Assembly (NCBI GenBank): GCA_032622095.1
Contig: CP136069.1
Coordinates: forward strand, 162,057,043-162,121,042
Length of the DNA stretch: 64,000 nucleotides
Origin: Siphonodentalium dalli
Lineage: Eukaryota; Mollusca; Scaphopoda; Gadilida; Siphonodentaliidae
Direction: 5' to 3'
Shown here: positions 43,330 through 53,275 of the stretch, piece by piece
Layout of the letters: every line of letters begins with the position of its first letter
How positions within the stretch are numbered: position 1 is the stretch's first letter
Made by a program: the position numbers and the translations under genes
Notes under the pieces: model-generated
Told to the model about the DNA's origin: nothing
What the model saw: only the letters and a program-made list of their open reading frames with translations
Database searches by the model: none

Positions 43330-43830
43330 ATGCCAAATTTGCCAGTGGCAAAAATAATTCACATTTGGCAAAAAATATTTTTCATTTGGCAAAAGTTTTG
43401 GCAAGTCACTTTTTAATTCCTCAAGAAAGTTGAAAAATATTGATCAATCAATACCATTCATTTCAGGAAACTCTCACAATATAATTATATTAGTGGTGAT
43501 TTATAAGGTCTAGGAAAAGTTAACACCTTTATTAAGATGCAGTTAATCTGACAGCATTAGTATTGATGGGTGAGGCATTACCCGCATTTAGTGTGGTGGT
43601 GGTGTTTACATATAGCTAATCCTCTTGTAATGTGCCCTTCTGGTGAATCAACCCTTCTACAATTTTATTGTTCGTCGATTGGTTTATTGTTGTGTGATAA
43701 ACCAGAAAATAAGACTCGATGTTGCGGAAAATGATACTATCAGGGATAGCATTTGGGAAATTCTAAAAGAATTTGGCAAAAAATATTTTCATTTCGCAAA
43801 TTATTTGGCAAAAGTTAATTTTGGTCCAGC
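43330..43830 (+). repeat. CATTTGGCAAAA word clusters
   Basis: TTTGGCAAAA or close forms occur near 43365, 43385, 43773 and 43803, mixed with AAATATTTT words. The two clusters enclose unrelated sequence. No coding support. Confidence 0.45.
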
Positions 43831-43969
43831 GCGGACCCTGCTTACATAACAACCAGGTCCCTATTTCTCGTCTACATGTACAACGAAGCAAGCACAGTAC
43901 ACGTGATCTTGCGCAAGGATCTGGCGCGATATTTGAACAGCATGCGGCTCTACAACACACATGTATCTG

Positions 43970-44044
43970 GAACACAATGACCCCACACTCCCAAACGTAT
44001 ACAACAGAGAGTTATACTTGTGGGAGTGGGGTCATTTTGTTCAA
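43970..44044. repeat. hairpin, AATGACCCCACACTCCCA stem
   Basis: AACACAATGACCCCACACTC pairs with GAGTGGGGTCATTTTGTT across a ~30-bp loop that itself pairs TATAC with GTATA. A near-perfect inverted repeat of about 23 bp per arm, MITE-like or a structured locus. Confidence 0.75.
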
Positions 44045-44130
44045 GGAACCTGTGCTACAACACACGCATCCCCTAATCCGACAAAGCCATTGTTGTGGAG
44101 ACGATAGTCAACAGGCTGATACGAAATAAT

Positions 44131-44188
44131 GTCGGTGCGTTACAATTACAAGTCCGACACACTAACCACTGAGCAAAACCGAACTCCA
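44131..44188 (-). pseudogene. tRNA-Thr-like fragment
   Basis: The minus strand reads GCTCAGTGGTTAGTGTGTCG and then GACTTGTAATTGTAACGCACC, which resembles the D-arm and anticodon arm of a tRNA-Thr (anticodon TGT position). The T-arm with a B box is missing. It is either a tRNA pseudogene or a SINE head. Confidence 0.4.
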
Positions 44189-44439
44189 CCAATGAAATAA
44201 CGTTAAAAGGTTGAAATTCGATGGGTGACCACGTGACCACCACAATTGCAACATATGACTCTAATGGTTCGTTCACAAACTGGCAACGTTATCTGGCGAT
44301 TTAGCAGGCAATTCTTCGCAGTCGAATGGTTGATTTATTGATTGGGGTATAATGTCGTTTTCAGAAACTAAGGCCATATCACGAAATTGCCAGTTTTAAT
44401 GATGGAGGAAATCCGCACACTTACAGCTAATCTAACAGT

Positions 44440-44640
44440 GATTTCAATGGCAGATACACTCGTCGACCATGTGCGGCAAACCACCGACATCGGCGAGTAA
44501 CTGGCAAATCCACCAGATAACGATTTCGAGTTACAAAGTCTACGATGGAAACATGTGGATTTGAACCCTCAGCGCTGGATGGCAAAACGGCTTGGAGTTG
44601 TACCCCTAACCGATTGAACCACCGAGGGCCCCTCGCAGAG
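44440..44640 (-). mobile_element. tRNA-derived SINE (A and B boxes present)
   Basis: On the minus strand TGGTTCAATCGGTTAGGGGT (44621-44602) fits the Pol III A box and GGGTTCAAATCC (44568-44557) fits the B box, about 40 bp apart. The tRNA-like head starts GCCCTCGGTGG. The sequence downstream (to about 44440) has no tRNA fold, so it would be the SINE body. No poly-A tail or target duplication was found. Confidence 0.6.
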
Positions 44641-44833
44641 GAATTGTGCATGTTTGCTGGGACGTAAACGAAAAACTACCACCGTGTATTGCATGTACAT
44701 GTACATGCACAGTGAGGTCAATGTGACTATTTGGAATTATCATTCAACTGACACACACTCCGAACATATCCCACAGAAACCGACAGATCTACAACTCGTG
44801 GCAATACATCAGATAACACAACGCGCATCTTAA

Positions 44834-45225
44834 CCCTTTACCCAACAAACCGGCAAAAAACGGCCAAATAAAGCTGCAATAGCCTAAATTATCTTGGGTC
44901 TGTCTCAATAAAACCATACAAATATGGATATCATTGGAACCGGCTCATTGACCACATTGTGATGGTTACAGCTATGCCCTGTTCCAATGCATTCTCTTAT
45001 ATATGCGAGTCGACCATAGGTCGCCTCGCATATATAAGAGAATGCATTGGCCTAAACAAAATCTTTTTTTAACACTTTTTACCCTTTTTTCTTACATTCT
45101 TTAACAATTTTATAATTTGTAATGTGTTAAGCCAATGCATTCTCTTATATATGCGAGGCGACCTATGGTCGACTCGCATATATAAGATAATGCATTGGCA
45201 CAGGGCCGTTCTGTTGGGTAAAGGG
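44834..45225. mobile_element. piggyBac-like MITE with double hairpin, copy 3
   Basis: TTAA at 44830-44833 and 45226-45229. Same ends as copies 1 and 2. Hairpins at 44984-45050 and 45132-45198, again mutually reverse-complementary. The right TTAA is immediately followed by another palindrome (45229-45350). Confidence 0.87.
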
Positions 45226-45228
45226 TTA

Positions 45229-45350
45229 ATCGAGACTATTTTATCGAATGAGTTGCGGATGGTGCAAGGATATATTTCGCGAGAGCGTAGCTCGAGCGAA
45301 ATATAACTTTGCGCCGTCCGCAACGAGTTCGATAAAAGATTCGAGATTAT
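45229..45350. mobile_element. ~120-bp palindrome ATCGAGACTATTTTATCG
   Basis: Left arm words TTTTATCGAATGAGTTGCGG and TGGTGCAAGG pair with the right arm TTGCGCCGTCCGCAACGAG, TTCGATAAAA. The loop is GCGAGAGCGTAGCTCGAGCG. MITE-like. Confidence 0.8.
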
Positions 45351-45559
45351 GATGCAAGTTGTGTTCTGTATGTATTCTGCACAGTTCAGTCAGATAAGTT
45401 CAATCCATGAATGTCATTGTTACTATAGCTAGCTTTATTGTGATTTAAGTCTGACAAAAACCAGTAATTATGGAGGGATCACCGGAAGTAGACTCGTCCC
45501 TGGCTCATATGTGAAACACTACGGCGCTATCGCTCTGTGACGTGCCCTCCCATAATAAC

Positions 45560-45695
45560 GACGTCCAAAGCAGAGCGATGGCTGGACTAGATACTGGCTC
45601 TATGACGCTCCGACGCTCTGCTTTGTTCGCCGTCATGGCGTGCATAGTGTAACGACGTAGCCTCATAGAGCCAGCGTCTAGTCCAAGCGATGGCA
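45560..45695. repeat. inverted repeat around GACTAGA(T/C)(A/G)CTGGCTCTATGA
   Basis: GGACTAGATACTGGCTCTATG (about 45583-45603) pairs with CATAGAGCCAGCGTCTAGTCC (about 45663-45683). A second, inner pair AAGCAGAGCG/CGCTCTGCTTT makes a compound stem. Confidence 0.7.
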
Positions 45696-45834
45696 ATGTT
45701 TATAGTCCGGGGAGCAGTCAACACCGGAAGCGGATGATCGACGTAGTGTACGTCATCTTTCTTGGCGACAACGTCAACACGAATAGTTCCGACTTGTATT
45801 CCACTAGAGGTATACACTAATATGTATTCAATGG

Positions 45835-46720
45835 CTAGGATTTCGTTGAATACATGTGACTCACGTCAATGGGTGTGGAATAAGCGATATTAAACAATCG
45901 AAGACACGTTTATATGCTGTAATTAACATTTTTATAACCACAGTTGTGCAATATTTGGGCATCTATGAAGAATTTCATTACCATTTGCCAGTTGTGTGAA
46001 CGTATATAGTCTAAACCGGCGTACGTGACCAATTACCAAATAATCAGCATTATGCAATGCATGTTTTTAAAATATGTGGAATCGGTCTATTTTGAGCAGC
46101 ATAAAAATAATTTGGAGCGTTTCCGGTTCTCGGAGTTGTTGTTGACACAGGCTCTACAATAAGAATTGAATCACTTTCGATTGAATAGCACGGCCTGAGT
46201 TTCAGCAACACAAACCTGACGACTCGCATGCAATTACACGCCTGACCTACTCAAAGGAATAGGTGCCTTTACCGTCGCGATTAGGTTAGGGGAATTCGTG
46301 AGCCAGCGGAACAACTCCAATAGTTCGATTAACTCCATCTTTGTTGTGACTATGCACATTGCGCCGGAAGTCAAGCAACGCAGTTATTCCATAATTCGAC
46401 ATATTGCCTTTATTCGAGCCAATTAACTCCTTCATGAGCATATGTCCATGGTGGCAAGTATGACGCCTACGGGAACATGACAACATGCGGGTTGTGATAG
46501 CTGACTGTGTCATCCCGAGTTCATCGCGATCTATCGACTCCTATTGTCTGCAGAGGTACTTGCACGTTTAACAGAATGCCGACATCGCTAGTACAGTATT
46601 GCATTCGATTATACCCCCCCCCCCGACTATGTACTAAATTGCATGGATAGATTCCAGTGTTAGCTAGGACAGAATTACTAACAGAGCGGTGTGATAATCA
46701 CGACATCGCTACCCATGTGA
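45835..46720. other. no gene recognised; C-tract near 46615
   Basis: No domain-bearing frame or element end; the 75-codon minus-strand frame at 46286-46513 is unrecognised. Confidence 0.4.
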
Positions 46721-46724
46721 AATA

Positions 46725-47017
46725 CAGTAATGCCCTAAATAATCGACTCCTTAACCAGAGCAGAATTATGGGTAACTTTTCAGGATTTAGTCGGAAATAT
46801 GGCTTGTTGCCATTAATCGGAAAGCTCTCACTGAGAGCTTTCCGATGAATGGCAACTTTTCAGGATTTAGTCGGAAATATGGCTTGTTGCCATTCATCGG
46901 AAAGCTCTCACTGAGAGCTTTCCGATTAATGGCGACAAGCCATATTTCCGACAAAATCCGGAAAAGTTACCCATAATTCTGATGTGGTTAAGGAGTCGAT
47001 TATTTAGGGCATTACTG
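46725..47017. mobile_element. CAGTAATGCCC MITE with an internal duplication
   Basis: Same ends as the other copies. The segment GATTTAGTCGGAAATATGG through the GAAAGCTCTCACTGAGAGCTTTC centre is present twice, so the element has two centres (about 46825-46845 and 46900-46925). The right TA is changed to CA. Confidence 0.85.
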
Positions 47018-47226
47018 CATATTAATCTCGGAGTGTTCCCCGGTGCAGTTGTAATACCCAACGTTTAACGTATACTAGAATTACACTGGTTACGATATAT
47101 TACTAAATTCTGACAACTAGACACTATAACAAACGTTATGTGATCATTGTATGACGATTTCAAATCTAGAAACAACTCGCCGGTCTTTGCATATATGGCA
47201 GATTCTGGTGCAGAAAAAAAATACGA

Positions 47227-47260
47227 CGCATTTGTAACCAGTTACTGGGTTACAAATGCG
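47227..47260. repeat. short perfect hairpin
   Basis: CGCATTTGTAACC and GGTTACAAATGCG form a 13-bp perfect stem around AGTTACTG. Isolated. Confidence 0.7.
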
Positions 47261-47726
47261 CCCTATTTGTTATGGCATTTGGAGTCTCACGAGTGAAATC
47301 CTAGTCTACCATGCACACACGATGTGTCAAAATACCTTAGTTCGAACATTTGCCGCATATAGCATATTCTTCATTTCTGTTTGGGGTTTTAATGATTTGT
47401 CAGATTTGGAAACTTCAGTTTTGAAACATTTGGCTCTGATGCTGATGTGAGGAAAGATTCGGTATCTAATTCATAAATGTTTTATTTGCAACACAAACTT
47501 ATAAAATATATGTACAATGAGATAACATCAACAAATATGTGACCATAGTTGAACGTACAATTGCACTCAGAGGCAAACTAATCGAACAATAAAATCTATA
47601 AGTATTCTAAAAGGCCGATCTGGTTTTCGCAGAATACCCTCTTGAAGTGTCGAAGAGATGTGTTGACCGCCAAAAACTGTCTTCTCTGAGGTTGTCATCG
47701 CCACTAAGTTGTAGTATTGCCACTTA

Positions 47727-48206
47727 TATATATGTGACCCGCCATATCAAATCCAGTCGGAAGTCGGGATTTTTTTTTTACCCTGTGCCAATGCATTCTC
47801 TTATATATGCGACTCTACCATAGGCCGCCTCGGATATATAAGAGAATGCATTGGCCTAACAATTTTTTATCATTTTTTTTAAATAAATCTTTCTTACAAT
47901 TTTTAGGACATAAAATAAAAAAAACACCCATTACCCTGCAGGGAGCCCCACACATATATAGAAGCATATAGAAGGGTGTCGTCTGCTCATGTTTGTCTGG
48001 GGCTCTGTATGGGTGAAATTATAAAATTGTTAAAGAATACAAGAAAATATTATTAAAATTGTAAAAAATTATTAGGCCAATGCATTCTCTTATAAATGCG
48101 AGGCGACCTATGGTCGACTCGCATATATAAGAGAATGCATTGGCACAGGCAGGGTAAAAAAAATCCCGACTTACGACTGGATTTGATATGGCGGGTCACA
48201 TATATA
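47727..48206. mobile_element. TIR element TGTGACCCGCC carrying the double hairpin
   Basis: Ends TATATATGTGACCCGCC and GGCGGGTCACATATATA, with TIRs of about 50 bp (ATATCAAATCCAGTCG, TCGGGATTTTTTT). Inside are the same hairpins as in the piggyBac-like MITEs (47788-47854 and 48077-48143), again inverted to one another. Between them lies an extra pair ACCCTGCAGGGAGCCCC..TGGGGCTCTGTATGGGT. The terminal sequence is unrelated to the TTAA copies. Confidence 0.8.
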
Positions 48207-48209
48207 CGT

Positions 48210-50335
48210 ATGCTCTTTCTTTTTGGGTATACAAATGGCGGACGGAATTAACACTCCACGGTATAAGTACTGAGTTCTGTACAACTTTATTGTGCAAATA
48301 CCCATCAGAAGACCCACCAGAGAAAAGGAGGAGCCTTGAGATAAATAATAAAATGGCAGGATTTGATAACTTTCCATTAGACGACTCGAGTTCTACGTGA
48401 GGCTTTCCCAACTGATCCAATTTGTCTATTGTCGACGTTTAGCAAATTGCGATTGCGCTCACACTATTTGGATTCTCAATAAAGTCGCTAAACGGAGCTA
48501 AAATATAAATTTGCTAGTCGAGACTGCATGGTCCAAGATAATAAAAATATGCATTTGTTGGCAAGTTAATGCTAATAGTTTATTTTAGACCTAGTTAGAT
48601 GTTAAAGGTAACGCTTGAATTGCATGTAACGCTCACGTCACGTTCCACAGATATTCATGTTTTCAACAACATCCCAAATTTTGTCCAGGTATAACGGAGA
48701 TCTATCCTTACATCGTAAGGGTCTCGTATTGCTAAATAGCTGTACGGTGCCAAGTTTAAACACAATTGACTGGACAATAACGGAATATAGACATTCTGGG
48801 GCGAAGTTCTGTCCATGCACAGACGGACGGATGGTCACACAAGCTTATTCCAGTATACTTCGTTACGGGAGTGTATATATACAACAGAAACTATGAGAAC
48901 TTGAATCAATGTACATGTATACGCGTCCGTTTGTTCGCCTCCGGGTAATAGGTCACGTGGCACGAAACGACTGTGACTACATGTATATGCATTTTGTTTC
49001 ACTGGATTTGAGGGCCAATCCGACAAACGGCTGTCGGCATCTTTACAAATACAGTAGAAGTATAGAACATAGGATTATTCGATAATGTGTTTACATGAGC
49101 AACATAACTGGCTTCCGGATTGGTAATTACTCATCAATAGCCGACAAGAGGGTAAATCAAATGGCCATTACCGGCTAATTCACCCCATATAGCGTGACAA
49201 TAAACACCCGATCGATATGTCGAGACCTTTGTTACCTTCCCTTATCAACCTCCCGGGTATAATTCCGAAAAATGCAGCTGCGTGGGTTATTGGCAAATAT
49301 GTGTCTTCTTCGTATCATTTGCGGGCTCTACCCCGGCCGCATATAGAAGGAGTTCAACGGCTCATTATTTGGCTAAAAAAATAACCTTTCACCGATAGAC
49401 TGGTTATTCAAAAACATATGCCGCTTAAAGATACGGCCGGCGTTGGCGCTGGGTATGCTGTTAAAATATTCACCTCCGTCAAAAACAGCCATAAACAGAA
49501 GGAATAGTAAGATATAAACATACGTTGTTCTTATGCCAATCAGAAATATGGCATAAACAGTATGTTATTGTCAATTTGTTCCCCTTTGTTATGTAAACAA
49601 AAGCAAAAAACGTTACTTTTCCTGGCTTTTGTTTAGATCCGGATATGGTAAACATAAAGAGCGTTATTTGTTACTGTTTTCCTGATATGGAAATAATAAA
49701 GAGCGTTTATATCATTTGTGTGTGATTAACCAACAGAATTGCGCTGTGTTATGTAAACAGAAGCACAATTTTGTAACACGAGCAGTATCTTGTTTACGTA
49801 CACCATCGTACGTCTTGACGACAATATACTATTTACGCGCAGATTATGTTTGGCATATGAGCGAAACTGTATATATTTTGTTGTTCCTTCTGTTGATGGC
49901 GATTTGAACAAATATAAATATTTCTGCAACGAACGCCGCCCGTGCCTTTAACCCTTTCTATACTATATAATATCCTCATTGACTAGTAGTTCCCTTAGGA
50001 AATGTTCAAACAATAAGTTCAACAAACAACCATTGTTGAACTTATTTTCTGAACATTCCCACCAATGATCATGACGGCTACTGAATCTTTTCGTCATACT
50101 GTTGTCAGCTCGTTGTTTACCGAAGACCCAGACAATTGCAATATGCACTGTTATAACTGGGTGTGCATGATAATCCATGCATTTAGTACATGTATATAAA
50201 GTGTTAATAGTTTCTATACTAAATGGATTATACCACTCTGTTTTAAAAGTATACACTGGAATGGTCTATTATTCATCCGGGGGGGGGGGGTCATGGAAAT
50301 AAGCAGACGATATATAATATAAGTACAGAAGGAGT
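48210..50335. other. no gene recognised; degenerate satellite piece near 49950-50045
   Basis: 49950-50045 holds TTTCTATACTATA, TAGGAAATGTTC and a hairpin AATAAGTTCAACA/TGTTGAACTTATT related to the 68-bp satellite. AATAAAGAGCGTT words recur near 49660 and 49695. An open frame at 48188-48400 lacks a domain. A G-tract lies at 50279-50290. Confidence 0.4.
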
Positions 50336-50339
50336 TATT

Positions 50340-50490
50340 ATATGCGCGCTCCGGGTGTATACTAATCTAGAGATTCCTGTTTCACCTGGGCGCATGGGTG
50401 TATAAAATGGGAATTTATGGGAAAATTAAAAGTCGAACTGCGACCGGAGGCCGAGTCCGGTAAAAGGTGTAGTTTATTGTCGTCAACATT
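50340..50490 (+). repeat. dispersed repeat, inverted mate at 54875-55050
   Basis: Words GCGCTCCGGGTGTATACT, GGCGCATGG, CGAGTCCGGTAAAAGGTGTA, TAGTTTATTGTCGT and ACATTAT occur here and, reversed, at 54875-55050. About 150 bp of good similarity with small indels. Either two copies of one repeat or ends of a larger element. Confidence 0.7.
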
Positions 50491-50804
50491 ATGTCAATAA
50501 TGTTGATTTTTGGTTTGTGATAAGCTATGCCAATTACAATCAAAAAGATAAGTTGTAAGTCTTATATTTCAACTTTTATATATTGACATTTTTCGTTCTG
50601 CAGCCCACTGTGGGTTGTGGTCGGTGACGGCCGAGTTGGCCGCCTGTTCGTTAATTAGGTGCTGGTTGTTATTGTTATTTTAACGGAATTCTGAGATGGT
50701 CATTCGCGAAACCAATATTTTTTATATTCTATAATTACAATCATGGGTATATAATATATTATCTTGAGCGCGTTACCATTTCTGACATTGGTTTTCTTGT
50801 ATTT

Positions 50805-50880
50805 ATTGGAGGGAAATGTTCAGATATATGATCGCTGTTGAACTTATTATCTGAACATTTCCTGTAGGAGCTTGATATTA
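50805..50880. repeat. hairpin of satellite-like sequence
   Basis: GGAAATGTTCAGATATATGATC and TTGAACTTATTATCTGAACATTTCC are inverted to each other and match the 68-bp satellite end. Confidence 0.6.
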
Positions 50881-51181
50881 CAACATATATAGTAGATCGC
50901 GACACTTTTCTGCGTATAATGCAAGAGGTCACAGTTATAAAGTGACGATAAGTCATACTACAAATATACATATATGTTACTGTCCGCTATCCAATCAACA
51001 GCGACGAATTTATGACGCCACGTGCACTTGATCAATCGATAATTCAATGTTTGATCGAAAACGTACGTGTTAATTTCTACTTTATATTAGTCATAGAATC
51101 GTTCCTGTTTGTAAACACTGACACGCGCTCTTTAATTAAGTAGAGTTAATAATTTAATAAAGTAAGAGTTAATTTATCAAC

Positions 51182-51376
51182 ATTGAGCATAAATAAGGCG
51201 CATATAATAAAGAGAATACCTACAGTTTATGTTTGAATACTGAAATATCTCATTCGTGTCTGGAAAGAAATATCGAATATTTACGAGCGGCTGCATATTT
51301 CTTTCCAGACACGAATGAGATATTGAAACAAAAACTGTAGGTTCTCTTTGTATTACATACGCCTTATTCATGCTCA
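51182..51376. mobile_element. ~195-bp palindromic MITE
   Basis: TGAGCATAAATAAGGCG and CGCCTTATTCATGCTCA ends; the arms share ATCTCATTCGTGTCTGG and AAAGAAATAT. Loop around ATTTACGAGCGGCTG. Nearly perfect inside, more diverged at the ends. Confidence 0.85.
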
Positions 51377-51789
51377 CAGTTGGTTAATTATGCGACATTT
51401 CTCACGTCGATGATGTTTACTATCTACTTAAAGCGATGCGAAACGCTTCGCTGGGGTATTCCGAACGGAACAGCAAATAATCATGCCAAAATAAGTTATT
51501 TTCATAAATTGGATATCCAAATAGTCAGAAAACATCATCATTGTTATAAACGAATTAAACTCAGTGACTATAATTATTGGCTAACTAACAAAATGATAGG
51601 AAAAATGTCACAATTAAACCAACGAATATTGTAAGATCAATGTGCTACCTTATAATGAATAACTGTGATTTTATCAGATTTATTTGGATTCCGTAAAGTA
51701 ACAGCATAACTGGCGCATCCGAATACAGGTTTATCATTGGTGTGTATATGTTACAGCCAGAGTGTGAATTCAATGTTTCAATTTCGTGA

Positions 51790-52495
51790 AAATTAATGAT
51801 TAAATCTTTCGGTCATTTCATGAAATGACTGTGGGGGTCAGTAATTTCATGAAAAGACAAAAGCGGCCAGGCATGTCATGAAATGACAATAATATTGTAA
51901 TATATGTTACACTGTCTGTTTGATAGTGTAGTCAACTTGTGAAATTAATGAAATGGCTAGATTATTATTATATTTTTACACTATCTGACTAATATCGTGT
52001 AGTCAACTTGTGTAATTAAAGCATGTTGAAGTATAACTGTGAATACAAAGAGTAGTAGCATTAAAGGCAGCTACTCAAGAATCCAGTTCGACGTTTGCCC
52101 TGATCGACATTTGATTGAGTTAGACATTGATCGAGATAACGATCTTTCCACCAAAGACGCGGTTGTTAAGTCATAAAGTTGTGGTGAACAAGGCTTCATC
52201 AAATGTTCGTACAGTGGTCCAAAGAAATGTAAGACGAACAGATGCAAGTGATTTCAGTAACATCTATTCTGCAATAGCCGCTGTCATACGGTAGTTTGAC
52301 CTGTTCAAATATAAATAAGACTATATATATGTGTATGCGATATCAGTTTCCTGCATGAATATTGTTGTGTGTACATTTATATCATGTTCATTGTCATTTT
52401 CATGAATGAAATATTGATACTAAAAAATACTTTCCATGAACATGTCATGAAATGATTGGAATATTTAGTCATTTCACGAAATGACTGATTTCACA
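51790..52495. repeat. TCATTTCATGAAATGA palindrome cluster and a direct repeat
   Basis: TCATTTCATGAAATGAC-type palindromes occur near 51814, 51886 and 52468. ACACT(G/A)TCTG..GTGTAGTCAACTTGTG(A/T)AATTAA occurs twice (51909-51954 and 51976-52021). The outer palindromes may be the ends of one element of about 700 bp. Confidence 0.55.
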
Positions 52496-52590
52496 ACCAG
52501 GATGTACACAACGAAGCCGAAACCGCATTGGAATGGCTTATTTATGAAATCGATGTATAGCACTATAACGATCTATAACGGTCATGATTA

Positions 52591-52800
52591 GGTGCGTTCG
52601 CGATCCCATTAATATGTATAGGTTATAGAATTGTTATTAGGGTGTATGAGAAATATCACGAGCCGATATTAGATGCGTTCACCGATCCCATTAATAAGTG
52701 CAGGTTATAGAATTGTTATTAGGGTGTGTGAGAAATATCTCGAGCCGATAATAGACGGGAGCATATTTCTAGTAAACCCTAATAACAATTATGTAACCTG
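52591..52800. repeat. 81-bp direct duplication plus an inverted partial copy
   Basis: GATCCCATTAATA, AGGTTATAGAATTGTTATTAG, GAGAAATATC and GAGCCGATA are repeated at 52591-52671 and 52672-52753. The reversed piece ATTTCTAGTAAACCC, TAATAACAATTATGTAACC follows at 52765-52800. Confidence 0.8.
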
Positions 52801-53275
52801 CTTATAGCACAAAATAAAACAATAACGACTTCATCAATTGATACGTGATTCACCATGACTCGTCTTGATTAAATAATTGTGAATAGTGTGTTAATTATAT
52901 ATATAGGTAGTGTTATATCTAATGAACAAAACTGACAGGCTGCCAATTAGATCAAATTATCTACAGTCCATTCATTTCATATACACGCGTACACAAGTCA
53001 TAACAAGAAAGCGATAGTCAGAAATGGTAACGCCCTCAAGATCAAGATCATATTATTAGCCATATATACAATATAACAACTTTAATGTGGGGATTGTGAA
53101 AAATCTGTATATAAGTAACGCCTATGTAGTTGATTATATGTGATTTGTTTTCTAATTTCATTTGAAATAGTGGTCTGAATAGCGCATAAAATAGCATGCA
53201 GAATAATAATCGGGCAAACATTTGCGGTCTTCGTAACATGGTTCAAGTACGCAAACACCGAGCACGTTTCTAATC

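Noticed and set aside
43970-44044. Histone-type mRNA 3' stem-loop
   Set aside because: The stem is far longer than the 6-bp histone stem and there is no histone frame or downstream element.
48188-48400. 70-codon plus-strand frame with ATGGCGGACGG and a GTATAAGT donor-like site nearby
   Set aside because: No domain and no partner exon visible; a start plus a donor-like word is expected by chance in this much DNA.
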